DNA of 39,078 bases from Cudoniella acicularis (GCA_013054445.1 JAAMPI010000400.1:1-39078), one strand, 5' to 3'. Numbered from the stretch's first letter, positions 10,642-20,951 are shown. Program-made: numbers and translations. Notes: generated by a model not told the origin, from the sequence alone.

Positions 10642-10915
10642 CGAGCCTGCAACCAGAAATCTGTATCTTATAGGGTATATTTAAGCGATTTTCAGGCTTC
10701 GCGACCCAATCTTTAGGCTTCCGAAAACCCAAGACTCCACGATCACTTAAATATTATAAAATAACCAGAAATAATTATAATACAGAATCCCGTAATCAAG
10801 AGTTATAAAAGACAAAAGTGCTTTTTATTCTCTAACTTATAAAAGTTTACTACTTTTAATTTTTAATTCACTAGTAAAATGCCCTGTAAGATACAAACTT
10901 CTGGTAGCAGGCCCG
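10642..10915. mobile_element. Miniature inverted-repeat element A, TTA target site (PIF/Harbinger-like)
   Basis: A 274-bp element without coding capacity. Its ends are inverted copies over about 40 bp: the left end CGAGCCTGCAACCAGAAATC matches the complement of the right end CTTCTGGTAGCAGGCCCG, and both continue inward through GTATCTTAYAGGG. TTA flanks it on each side (10639-10641 and 10916-10918). The interior block with TTTTCAGGCTTCGCGACC is shared with element B and, more diverged, with element C. The class assignment rests on the 3-bp TTA duplication and lack of a gene. Confidence 0.8.
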
Positions 10916-10918
10916 TTA

Positions 10919-11457
10919 GGGCCTGTTCGGTTGCACTGGATTTCAGCTCCATGTCTCATCTCCATATGCCTCTACCTCAAATGACCATTTTACAACACCT
11001 AGATAGCCTTAAGCTCCATATCAGAGCATTCGTTTTGCTCTTCATAATGCACGGACAAAATAAAATACGGTGCCTTTAGGGCCCTTAAGGTCTGCAAAAA
11101 GGTATTAGGGTTAAAAAGTATCCCCTTTTACGATGCACCCTTTCGTATTAAAATATTAGGGATTAATCACAATATTTTACGAGGAATCTACTTGTTACGA
11201 ATAATCTAATTAAATCGCATACGCGTTGAGAGCGAAAAGAGTTGTGGTTTGCGCGCGATTAGGGGCATTATGTAGGCTCCAGGCTGCTCTCGAGCGGCTT
11301 TCTCAGGCCTGGGGCTTTTTGGTGGCCCAGATGAAGGTTCCATTTGAGCTCCATATGGTCTGAAGCTATTCAGGGCAAATGAACGGTGGATATGACTGAT
11401 ATGGAGATGGCATCTGGAGATGGGGCACCGTATTGTGCAACCGAATCGAACGGGCCC
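10919..11457. mobile_element. Miniature inverted-repeat element D, Tourist/PIF-Harbinger-like, TTA target site
   Basis: A 539-bp element flanked by TTA (10916-10918 and 11458-11460). The left end is GGGCCTGTTCGGTTGCAC; the complement of the right end reads GGGCCCGTTCGATTCGGTTG then CAC, the same apart from a 4-bp insertion and one change. Subterminal blocks (CATCTCCATATG and similar) are also inverted. Terminal GGGCC and a TTA duplication are typical of PIF/Harbinger-derived elements. It is unrelated in sequence to its neighbours A, B and C. The 66-codon frame inside is not a transposase. Confidence 0.82.
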
Positions 11458-11460
11458 TTA

Positions 11461-11731
11461 CAAGCCTGGTCAGATAAGTCTGTGTTTTCAGGCCACTTTT
11501 AAGCGATTTTCAGGCTTCGCGACCCCACCTTCAGGCTTCCGAAAATCAAAGTTGTCGTGATCACTTAAATGTTATAAAATAATTAGGAATAATTGTGATA
11601 TAAAATCTTATAATTACGAGTTATTAAACGTAAAAATACTTCCTACTCACTAACTTTTAAAAGTTTATAACTTTTAAATTTAGATTTACTAGTAAAATAC
11701 CCTAAAATATAGACTTATCTGACCAGGCTCG
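11461..11731. mobile_element. Miniature inverted-repeat element B, same family as A
   Basis: A 271-bp element flanked by TTA (11458-11460 and 11732-11734). Left end CAAGCCTGGTCAGATAAGTC; the complement of the right end is CGAGCCTGGTCAGATAAGTC. The interior matches element A in the same orientation but with many transitions, as expected after RIP. Confidence 0.8.
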
Positions 11732-11734
11732 TTA

Positions 11735-12169
11735 CGAGCCTGGTAGTAGAAGTCCGTGTTTTATAGGCTATTTTGCTAGTAAATCAAAAATTTAAAAATC
11801 GTAAAGTTTTAAAAGCTAGTAAATAGAAGGATTCTTTACCTTTTAAAAATTACGATTACTACATTTTATATTACAATTATTCCTGGTTATTTTATAATAT
11901 TTAAATGATCGTGATAACTTTAGGTTTTAGGCTCTACGACCCCGCCTTCAGGCTTCTGAACCCAAATTTATCGTGATCACTTGAATATTATATAATAACT
12001 AAGAATAATTACAATATAAAAATCTCGTAATCGTGATTTTTAAAAGATAAAGAATCTTTCTATTCACTAACTCTTAAAACTTTATAATTTTTTTAATTTT
12101 GATTTACCAGTTATCGCAATCACCTCGCTAAAATAACCTATAAAATATGGCCTTTTGATATCAGGCTCG
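11735..12169. mobile_element. Foldback-type element C, same family as A and B
   Basis: A 435-bp element flanked by TTA (11732-11734 and 12170-12172). The ends CGAGCCTGGTAGTAGAAGTC and the complement of its right end, CGAGCCTGATATCAAAAGGC, are inverted copies. Unlike A and B, almost the whole element is an inverted repeat: the left half (about 11760-11930) is the complement of the right half (about 11960-12150). It may be the longer parental form from which A and B lost one arm, or the reverse. Confidence 0.75.
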
Positions 12170-14334
12170 TTACTGCACGCTTTGATATTCCCAAGGTCCA
12201 AATGTATCTCCCATCCACACATCATTCAGAAAGTCAAAATCAACAAATCCACCAGCATTTGAAAGATCGAAGTTGTTGTGATTGTGTCCGGGTTGCCCTT
12301 CGAAATACGTTTTCATCCAAGCAAATATCCTTCCAATATGAGAATAAATATCGACTCGATCGGTCGTATACGCATCCATTCCAAGAACTTCTTTCCCTTG
12401 GTTGAATCGCCCAGCCAATTTTCCAAGCAGCTCTGTGAAGTCGATTGTCTCCTTCACCCATGTCAAATCCCAGTCTGGATGCTCAAAAGTAGATAACAAC
12501 TGAAGAATTCCAAGATTCCACGTAACTTGACAAGACATCGGAATCGAATAGGTGTGAAGCCTAGAAATAGGCATCGTGAGCCATGTATCAAAGAAAGATT
12601 TTACGGCTTGGAGACACGTGTAAAGGTATTCAAGACGATTGAACTCGCGAAAGGTGAACATCGAGAGGGCGGAAGATTTCGAAAGGCCGAACTTGTACAA
12701 TACGACATTTGTGTTTTGGTAACTGAGAAGGACGGAAACTATTTTGGAGATGGGTTAGGCTGTGCGGCAAAGTAGATCATGGGGACCGAGCAGTAGCTGA
12801 CCATTATTCTGCTGCTCGAAGATTGTGCTTCTTTCAACATCTTTACTTTGTTCCTGAAGACCTTTCATGTAAAGTATTGGGGGAGCTGCTGTAGTAGAGG
12901 TGTCTGACACATCGTGCCAAGGGCTTTGGCAAATCTTCTCCCCCAACAACTGAATTTTGAGAAGCGCAACAGCGTACTTGTCATCTCGATGGACCCCAGC
13001 ATTACTCAAGATCTCGCAGCAATCATCGTGGTAAGGGGTCCATCTCGGCGGCTCCAGTCGGCGGAAGAACGTTGAAATACTACTCGTATCAACGTGGACT
13101 CTCAAGCCAGAAAATGCCGACTTACATTGAATGGATGCAGTAGTAGCCTAGGAGCGCACGGCGCTCCTCTAGGGTTCTCTCTGGTTCCGTTAGAGGGAAT
13201 ATCCACACGATCTACTCATGGCTTAGACCAACCTGTTTGTTTTGCAGGGGGTCGGTGCAACCCCAGATCACCCACAAGCGTACTTGCAGAAGTGAGCAAA
13301 ACAGTGAAACCCGGAATATTGGAGAAGTGGCGACAACACCTATACGGATAGTGTGTCAGACCAAGTGTTTGAGGGCCCAGAGATGTTTACCATGCAGAAA
13401 ACGTCAAGATTCCGAGCAGGAGATCTATATTTCGTTCTCCATCCACGACCATTCGGTTCGCAACTTGTTTCATGAAGAGCTTTCCAAGCGAAATCTGTTG
13501 AGAAGAATTGCGAGAAGTGACAGCCATCACTGAGGTGTATAAAGATGGCCGATCACGACGAAGCTCTGAAGCCGTCACCGAATCTGGGATGCTGATAAAT
13601 GGGAAGTTTGGATTCATTTCGTCCCTAAAAATATGCAAAAGATGGCCGGCATCTTCAGAACCAAGGTCAATATGGGGTAGACGATATATTGGAGTTTCTT
13701 TTCCCATCGTTTCTAGTCTAGCCTTAATGTCTTTGGCACTCTCCGGCGGAAGGCCGAACCGTATTTCAAGCGGTCCCCCAATAAGGAGTCGATTATCCCA
13801 GAGCCTGGCTTGATCGGGTGAAGAGGCAGTAGACTCAGATGCTTGATTCACAGAATTCCCGTTGCCATCAGCAGGTTTAGCAGATGTTGACCGACTTGGC
13901 GCTTCTCGTGGCCCCACTTCATGGGACGTTGTAAGCAAATTAACTAGGTCATCAAGTTTTTCCTCGAGTTTCTCGACACGGCTCTTCGACAGATAACTGG
14001 ATGAAGACATGAATTTTTTCTTCCCTAGCTGAGGAGTTTCTTACCTCTTCTCAGGATGCCTTCTTTTCCGGGGTTGCGCCTTCACTAGCGCACTGGGCCG
14101 CTCGCAAACTTTCTGCAAACGATAGCATCTATACCCAATGAGTTATAATCGCAACAGGAAGAGGACAATACAACCTTTGACAATTCTTGCCCAATTCGAA
14201 GTTACTGATACACTTTGCCTTCGCTCGAGCGCAAGGAACACAGCGCGCAGAATGGTAGATGTTTCATGATCATTCGAGAAGGATGGAGCTGACGGGTTCA
14301 TGCCATCGGCTTTCAAGGTGTTTTCCATGGCCAT
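12170..14334 (-). CDS. Zn2Cys6 transcription factor with fungal_trans domain, one apparent frameshift
   Basis: A nuclear DNA-binding regulator of the Gal4-type family; targets are unknown. Proposed exons (minus): 14175-14334, 14045-14128, 13391-13996, 13233-13339, 13126-13180, 12802-13079, 12170-12738. All six introns (46-63 bp) agree in phase, and several have a CTAAC branch site. The zinc cluster CVPCARAKAKC...NCQRCYRLQKVC is completed across intron 1. A coiled coil follows (RVEKLEEKLDDLVNLL), then the regulatory domain with NPNFPFISIP, ILTFSAW, VGDLGLHRPP, ERRALLGYYCIHS and RWTPYHDDCCEIL, giving about 619 residues. The defect is just before the first cluster Cys (about 14243-14262): the ATG-containing frame and the cysteine frame differ by one missing base, with a TGA upstream in the cysteine frame and no acceptor between. 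The stop TAA (12170-12172) is also the TTA target site of element C. Confidence 0.78.
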
Positions 14335-15174
14335 AAGATCCCCCGGTTACATGGGAACGAATCCTGCTCTTCATCGCGAGGAGGAAGGAAGAGTTGGGTT
14401 GGGCATTTGACACGGCGCAGCTGAATGCTGACTAAGTCTTGTTGGTGGTAAGCATCTAGGCAGCCACCTGTGCCTCAGGGAGCTTATCACTTCTTAGAGG
14501 CAGATATGTAAAAATAATCAATAAAAGTAAATACTTAACAACTCTATTAAATTTTTTTAGATCCCTGACTACCTCTACATAGACACTAAAAATACGAAGG
14601 ACCCGGTCATAAGTCTTGCAACTGGCAGGGTGTAACGTTCTTGGATCACGTGAGGTGAAGGGTTTAATCGTCAATTGAAGTGTCAAGCAGATCTGGTAGA
14701 ATGTTATCTTGCTAAGATATATGAAGTTGGGCACACTGCTTTACCAAAGGAAAATTATAAGGCTATATAGGTAGTGACAATACTCAATCCCGTGATCCTG
14801 CGATCCGGGATTGTACTTGGGGTCCTGAGATCGCCAGATCCGTCATGTGACTCAGTCACATGACATAGGGTCGTGACACAGGGGTTGTACCAACCTCAGG
14901 CCGCCACAAGGGCCTGGCATAGCAACAACCCTTAGGGGCATGTTAGCCAAAAGAACAACGAGCCTAGCGATGTTTGTAGGGCCTGTGCTCTATATTTCAG
15001 CCCGAGAGGCCTATAATTCCCTGTAGTTACAGCACTCTCTGGCTGCTGTGCAACGCCCCTGTAAGTTAAGCGAAATGTGGCATCACACCTTAGTAGTTGC
15101 AAGACTTATGGCCGGGCCCTTTCCGTAGATGGGAGGGTAATTAAACACGTGATAAGGCGGTAAGTGCGTGCATT
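14335..15174. other. Repeat-rich intergenic region
   Basis: No supported gene. There is a CACGTGA motif near 14647. A palindromic stretch near 14848-14868 (ATGTGACTCAGTCACAT) sits within sequence that reads like the end of an old LTR (nearby GGGTCGTGACAC). A GC-richer stretch of unknown nature follows at 14880-15130. Confidence 0.45.
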
Positions 15175-15250
15175 AGCGAGCTCGTGAAACAATCAATCGC
15201 GGGGTCTCTCAAAATAATCACGTCCTCGAGTGTTGAATTTCAATTTCCGT
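15175..15250. repeat. Dispersed repeat, copy 2
   Basis: Partner of the repeat at 5728-5893, lacking the ~90-bp segment found there. It lies directly before the decayed coding region that follows and could be part of its former promoter or 5' leader. Confidence 0.62.
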
Positions 15251-16163
15251 CAACTCCTTTCCATTGGCACACTACATTTACAATTACACCACTCGACCCA
15301 GTTTTGGATATGCAACATGGAGGACTATGCGAAGCAATTCTCCCTTGTTTTTCTGCTGGTAATTGGACATGCGCTGACTTGCACAAGATCCTGCACAAAA
15401 AGGCGTCGCAGCTGCGTCCCGACTTCCCGAAAAACGACGACGACTATTACATTGCCATTCTTCACCATGACAGGCCTGTACGAACCTGCAGATGGGAGGA
15501 CTTTCTATGGCTGAAAACCTGAGGTGTGCGTATTGTCCCGACCCCACGATTCCGAACATTCAGGCTGATGTGTGCATGCATGAAGAAAAACACGATTGGT
15601 CAATTGCAAAAGGCGCATATTACGAGGGTTGGAACAAAGATACTGCCCATCCATGGAGACCAAAATCTATCGAGGGAGAAACAAGTTCGCCACCTAGACA
15701 ACATTAGAGGGGAAGTTGTTGTTTTCTGGACTATTGTTAATACCCAAGCCATCTTGTCGCAAGACGCCAGGCCAGAGGTATGGGATATCGTGAGAGCGAT
15801 GGAAAGATATTGGGAGTCAAACGTGGTCCTTGATGTCTCGCAAGACGACTTGAAAATGCTTGTAGTTATTCCTTGGCTTCATACACAGCTTGCTTCCCTT
15901 GCTAATAGAGACAGGATGCCGAATCCGACCCTCTGACACTCAATCGATTGGGGCAAAGTCTCGACGAACTACGAACGCAATACCCGAACATCCAAACTCG
16001 GTTCATTGTGGTCAGTCGGATCCAAAGACATCGGCATCCCTGCGAGTGTTGTAGAGGCACTCAAACAACACTATTATAGTCTTTTACGAATTCGGTCTCC
16101 GGCTGATCACTACGAATACGCGTGTAATGTAGAAACATGTCACAAACCTAATAGGATCTTATA
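15184..16163 (+). pseudogene. Decayed coding region of unknown function
   Basis: Coding-like sequence that changes frame several times. The first frame (15184-15522) includes ADLHKILHKKASQLRPDFP and DDDYYIAILHHDRPVRTCRW. A second (15492-15707) includes DWSIAKGAYYEGWNKDT. A third (15526-15936) has the most protein-like text, EVWDIVRAMERYWESN and LVVIPWLHTQLASLANRD, and ends in TGA. Beyond it both LNRLGQSLDELRTQYPNIQT and IGIPASVVEALKQHYYSLLR remain open in different frames. No domain is recognised. I read this as one old gene broken by indels; undetected introns could account for part of it. Confidence 0.4.
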
Positions 16164-16849
16164 GAGATTCCTGACAACTCTATACTGTGATCTTATCTCA
16201 GAGCTTGACGATGCCACAAAGTAGCGGTGTTCCCCGGCTGAGAATGGTGACGTCACCACCGCCGTTGCTATAATCTGTTAATCAGGGACGCATGATCCTA
16301 ATACCGTCCGGAAGACAGTAATAGGCTAGATGAGAGTCGGTCAAAGATACCGTGGATTTATACAGGCCTTATATTCTAGGTATATAATTCTCTTTCCTAA
16401 GAAACCTAGCGACCTTATATAAGTTCTACTTTCTATTATTAGGGAAATTTTCTAAGTCTTTAGAAAGCTAGGAATAGTATATACTAGTTAAAGGGGACAT
16501 GTGTCACAGAGCACTCAGGAGAAGTCAAGTAAATAGTGCTCTATTCCTTAGAATAATCGACGAAGAAGGGAAGAAGGGGAAGGGAGAAGCAGCCACGTAT
16601 TTAACCTCTGCCCGAAACCTCGTTTAGGCCTAGCGCCGTCACGTATAGAACAGGTCACGTGAACCAACTCCGTGACAACATGTTTATTAAGGTAATCTAG
16701 TTCCTTTAAGACTTTAGTATTATTAATAAATATAAGGAAGAAGGCTAGAATAATCTAAGCGACAAAATCCTATAAACCCTCCGCGTATACTTTCGAAGCC
16801 TTATCTCTTTTTAACCTAGCTAGTAATCTTAAATCGGCTAGGCTACGAC
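16164..16849. other. AT-rich, RIP-like repeat remnant
   Basis: Stretches rich in TA and CTAG with no open frames (16330-16500, 16690-16840) alternate with GC-richer pieces containing GGTCACGTGAACC and CCGTGACAACA, which look like LTR ends. It directly precedes the LTR-like sequence at 16850. Confidence 0.45.
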
Positions 16850-17166
16850 TGTGATGTGGTTCGCTTACCTGCTAGGTGGCGCCCGTCACGTGGCTTGGAT
16901 CGTCGACGGATGTCCGGAATGATGTCGGTAGCAAACCTCTGACATCCAGGATCATGGTTCTGGGGTACTTCATACGTGGCACGGGATGCCAGATAATGCC
17001 ATTGATTTCTATCATCATTAGGGCTTGGCATCGGACCCCTATCGGTAGCAAATAGCTAATAAAAAGGGGGCTTCTCTAGACCCCCCCGGCGCCAGAGATT
17101 ATTTCTATACTAAATCTTTTTCCTCTTACACGTGACTTCTTTGCCTACCAACGCCTCCTCCTCACA
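16850..17166 (+). mobile_element. Solo-LTR-like sequence, copy 1
   Basis: A 317-bp sequence beginning TGTGATGTGGTTCGC and ending CTCCTCCTCACA, i.e. bounded by the short inverted repeat TGTGA/TCACA typical of LTRs. It is repeated in the same orientation at 23322-23636, with roughly two dozen differences by eye, mostly transitions. No matching 5-bp flanking duplication is seen, and no gag-pol coding adjoins it. Confidence 0.72.
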
Positions 17167-17652
17167 TACTAGCACTTAGGTCGAGGCCTGAACAAGTGGA
17201 TTGCCTATATACGAGGATCTAAAGCTAATACAGGAAGAAGAAAATAAGAGAAAGAGTGTGATGTGAGCTGCTTATATACCCTTAAACCTGATCACGTGCC
17301 TTAGCGAAGTCTAAGTTTATAAAGTCTAGGTTCATGGGGCCGTAACACACGTGATATATAGCCAGAATTCTTCTATTGGTATTCTAAGTACAAATGAGAG
17401 GATCAGAGTTCTTACAATCCTTCTGTAACTGTAATACCTTGTAGGTGCAGTAGGCTGCAATGATAAGGACAGCCATAGTGCTAGGCACGGTAGGCATAGT
17501 AGGCACAGTAGGCAGGAGAGCGACTACCTAGAAACATGTAAACCAACTGACAGGATAGAACAGGTAAAGAGATAAGACAGAGTTTGTCGTAAGATCTTCC
17601 AACAGTTATAATGAGCGTAATATAAGTGGGATTGATCTAACAAAATGCAGCT
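17167..17652. other. Repeat remnant with CACGTG motifs
   Basis: No genes. CACGTG/ACACGTG sites occur near 17293 and 17347, with a short minisatellite at 17478-17517. No primer-binding-site or polypurine pattern after the LTR-like sequence is clear enough to call. Confidence 0.4.
17478..17517. repeat. Short tandem repeat, unit near TAGGCACAG
   Basis: About four imperfect copies of a 9-10-bp unit (TAGGCACGG, TAGGCATAG, TAGGCACAG, TAGGCAGG). Confidence 0.7.
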
Positions 17653-18369
17653 TTGCCTCATGCCTCGACTCCAGTTTGCAACTGCGCAGTCGCGAGACCT
17701 CGTATTAACTTCACGATAGACAGAAGCAAGCTTGGAACCATAAGATTTTTAAAGTGGCCCAAGACTTCTGCTCCAATTTTGTGCAACAGTGGCCAATACA
17801 TGAGCCGACTCAGTCGCAGGAAAATGATAACAATGTACTTTAACGTCCGGGCAGCAATGCCTCGAATCCGCGAATGCTTTGCGTCTTGGTCCAAAAATCA
17901 CCGGCTAGAACAGCGTTTGCAGACCGTCATCTCAATGTTAAAGGAATTCAAGGTGGATCCATTGTCAGTTTCCTCATATGTCGTCTCCAAAATGGAAATT
18001 AAACGGCCTAACAGGGCCCTTATACAGGCACGCACTACCGCTTTCAATCTCTTTTCTGAGAGTGCCCTGGAGATAAAATGCAAGGCTCCTTCTGGATTTG
18101 ATGACTGGTGCAAAATTGCCTGTGCGGTGCACTCTAGCCAGTGTCATTCTGATACTTCCCGGAATCAAGAAACGAGAAGCCCCACGGACGACTTTCAGGT
18201 TTTGTTTTATTCGCTCCGTATCTAAACAATCAGCAAGCATCAACGTGAAAATGTGGACGAGCTTCAAAGAATTTCCAAAATTTCCAATCTGGGAGGGTTG
18301 TATTCCTGTATGAATATGGTACACTTCAGGATAGTCTCGAAAGACATGTGTAATTTTTGTTCTTCCCAA
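17653..18369. other. Coding-like region, strand undecided, function unknown
   Basis: The plus strand has an uninterrupted 190-codon frame (17653-18225) with no recognisable domain. The minus strand over the same bases has three overlapping frames (17658-17894, 17898-18113, 17974-18369). Their text is more protein-like, for example TLMLADCLDTERIKQNLK, RRSLAFYLQGTLRKEIE and RLSRLMYWPLLHKIGAEVLG. I favour an old minus-strand gene broken by frameshifts or with unrecognised introns, but an orphan plus-strand gene cannot be excluded. Confidence 0.3.
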
Positions 18370-18495
18370 ACAGAATCACAGTGAGTGATGAAAGGAAGTT
18401 GAGTTGTCCTTGCTGAGAAGTACAAAATGAATTTTTCCAATACATGAACAAACTACCCCAACTTTCTTTCTCCGCCAGATCTTAGCCTTTGAAAT

Positions 18496-20348
18496 TCAGT
18501 ATGATATTGATGATACTGCTCTTCCACCCCCAAATCGCGCTCCTCGTATTCTCTTGTTGGTGGCATGGGCGAGTCTATAAGGCAGGCACCATTTAACCGG
18601 TTCGTACTTACCCCTCCTGCTATAATTCTGAATATCATGGGTACGTGAACCTCGGAATTTATTGCCGGCTGTATCATAAAGACAAAACCGCTCAACTTCA
18701 AATCTTGGCAGGGTAGGATCGTATTGAGATATGTTCTCAGTGGGGAGGTTTATTCCACTATGAGTACTATCCCCCCATTCTCTATCTCCATAGTATTGTC
18801 CGAAATGGAAGCCCATGTTCTCGTCAATATCCCGCCTACCTCTTCTACCTCCGCGACCGGTAGAGTGTGGTCCAGTGATATTTGAACTGACATTGTTCCT
18901 GGTGAGTTGCTGAGTGGCTGTCCTTTCCTTCTGTGAAGGTAGCCCCTGAACGGTAGTATTCGGTGATGCAATGGTAGGATTCCCACCCAAAGGCTCGATT
19001 GGGTCATCGAAGAACGTCTCATCCTTGTCTGGTTGCTGAGCGGTTGTGCTATTCTTCTGCAAAGGTAGCCCCTGAAAGATAGTATTCGGTGACGCAATGG
19101 TAGGATTCCCCCCCAGAGGCTCGATTGGATCATCGAAGAATGTGTCATCTAGGAGGCCGAAGAATTCATTGGACCAAGGAGTGGGAGGATCCACGGAAGT
19201 CATCTTTCCATCAACATGGCTATCGCCAGCGATGAATCCTGAATAGGAAGCTGTTCCGGGCAGCAAGTATCCAAGGTTCCTATTCCTGCTTTCGGGGAAT
19301 TCTGTCGCCGCTGTAGAGAATGTGTTAGCAGGCTCTGTTTTTGTGGACACGTCTGGGAAGGCCGAAATACCTAGAGGTGCATCGGTCTGATAAAAATTCA
19401 ATGCTGCCGCAACCCCAGAATGAGAGAAGCTTGAGCCGTCGAAGAATGTGGTGATGTCCCCGCCTGAAGACGCCGGAATGTCTGGAAGTTTCTCTACACC
19501 AAAATGTTGATTGGTTATTATACATCCAGGCAGCGTGCTGGATGAGATAGTAGATGGGGGAGAGACATCTAAATTATTAGATGGCATCCTCTTTTTGGCT
19601 GCATTTAGAGTTTTCAGGTTCTGCTTGTTTTTGGGGCACTTTTCCGGGTCGCACTGCTTTGGATTAGTTCTTTTAAGGGACTAAGCGAGGCAACTATCCG
19701 CCCTACGTACTTTTGTCTTTAGTCGACGATGCTCTTCACAGGCATTGCCTCTATTTCTCGCAACCTTGACCGCTTCTTCTTGGCCATATTTTCGTTTCCT
19801 TCCCGTTGGCTTCAGTTCGCTCATTCCTGGGATCCAGGCCCGGAATTTTGGTGTAGTAACAGCTTTCAGTAGAGAAATCTTCCCTGGACTTGGCATGCAC
19901 TTTCCAGAACTACGAATTGGAACATATTGAGTAGGAGAACCGTTGACATGATGTTCAGGGGTCAACTGTTCTGTCAACGGTTGCCTAGTAGGACCTGCTT
20001 CCTGTGAGCAAACTGTCGTTGAACGACATTTTTGAGAAGTTAGACACGCCATCCTGAAATAAAGACTAGAAGAAATAGATACCAACCTTTGGAAAAAATG
20101 TGAGAGGTATGGTTCTTCCGCTCGGCTTGCAAAAACCTTCGGATCGCTGCCTGCATCTTTCCCACCAAGCTATTTTCCATTGGAAAATACCAACTCAGTG
20201 CAATTGCCAGCTCCTCCGAATCGGCTGGAGGGTCCCACTCCAATGTACGGTCATGGCCTCGACTAAGTTTATATTCCGGCGGCTCGAACACAGAGGACTG
20301 TCGGGTTTTCTCATAAGTTGAACGCTGAATGGTATCAATCTGTGCCAT
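18496..20348 (-). CDS. Fungal protein with C-x2-H-x6-C-x4-C motif and internal duplication; putative DNA-binding protein
   Basis: I do not recognise a named family. The spliced reading (minus: 20087-20348, 19711-20012, 18496-19653) gives 573 residues. Intron 1 (20013-20086, 74 bp) has a GTTGGT donor, a TCTAAC branch site and phase 1 on both sides. Intron 2 (19654-19710) has GTACGT and ACTAAT and removes an in-frame TAG. The N-terminus (residues about 40-75) is an acidic, hydrophobic helical module ending in RRFLQAE. A basic segment GRKRKYGQEEAVKVARNRG precedes Cys179-x2-His182-x6-Cys189-x4-Cys194, followed by PKNKQN, which could bind zinc. The C-terminal half is low-complexity with two near-identical 42-residue units (about 357-398 and 399-440) and an Arg/Gly patch RGGRRGRR. 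It is divergent from the gene at 20952. Nuclear regulation is an inference from the basic Cys/His segment only. Confidence 0.68.
18906..19149. repeat. In-frame tandem duplication, 126-bp unit
   Basis: Two direct copies, with GTTGCTGAG starting at 18906 and again at 19032. Each encodes a 42-residue unit with the core FFDDPIEPLGGNPTIASPNT. The two are nearly identical at the start of the protein unit and diverge toward its end. Confidence 0.9.
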
Positions 20349-20951
20349 TTCCGTAGCTTCAGAATCAAATGAAGTATACTGTACTGACTTACGTGGGTCG
20401 AGGCAGCGTGGTAATATTTCAAGTTGGTCTTGCCTTGACCGATTCTCGGTGTCCCAAAGAGGAAATTCTCATGTTTTCCGATTGGCAGGTGTGGGTCTGT
20501 CCGATTGGCTGATCCACCACATCAATGTGACCAATAATGATTCGGAGAGCCAGTACGAGCCAGTGGTCAAGGTTTGGATTCCCATCCTGTCCTTTGCAGA
20601 CTTGGGCAAGAGTACGGGTAAAATCGAGCGGTCACCGAATTTTTTTCTCTCTAGATATCGTCAGTAAACTTGCAAAAATAATGTAAGAGAACAGAAGTCA
20701 GATCAAGTGTGATTAGCTACAAAGCGAGAAGCCAAAACGCGTGACGATGTGATAAATCTTGCTTACGTGAGCTGCTCAGGGTGCTTAGGTGAGTTGCTCA
20801 GGTTACTCGGGGTGCTCAGGCGAGTTGACTGAGCCAAGGGTGAGCCGACAGTGATTAGCGCCTAAGTAAGAGCGGCAGGTTTACTAACTCTATACGACGC
20901 ACAAGAAGAAAAAATTGATTCACAATACCCGGATCTTCTTTTAAGGCAGAA
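20349..20951. other. Shared upstream region of a divergent gene pair, with GGTGAG-type repeats
   Basis: 603 bp between two divergent start codons. 20765-20855 holds degenerate direct repeats around GCTCAGGTG/GGTGAG (for example GGTGCTTAGGTGAGTTGCTC). The position suggests a bidirectional promoter. Similar G-rich GGTGAG repeats occur near 28718-28795, and the complement occurs near 1840-1930. Confidence 0.5.

Noticed and set aside
12755..13250. Apparent stops and frameshifts in the transcription factor gene (TAA near 12770, TGA near 13218, frame changes near 13118 and 13190)
   Set aside because: Each is removed by a short intron with matching phase and usually a CTAAC branch site (12739-12801, 13080-13125, 13181-13232, 13340-13390). 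Only the zinc-cluster frameshift remains unexplained.
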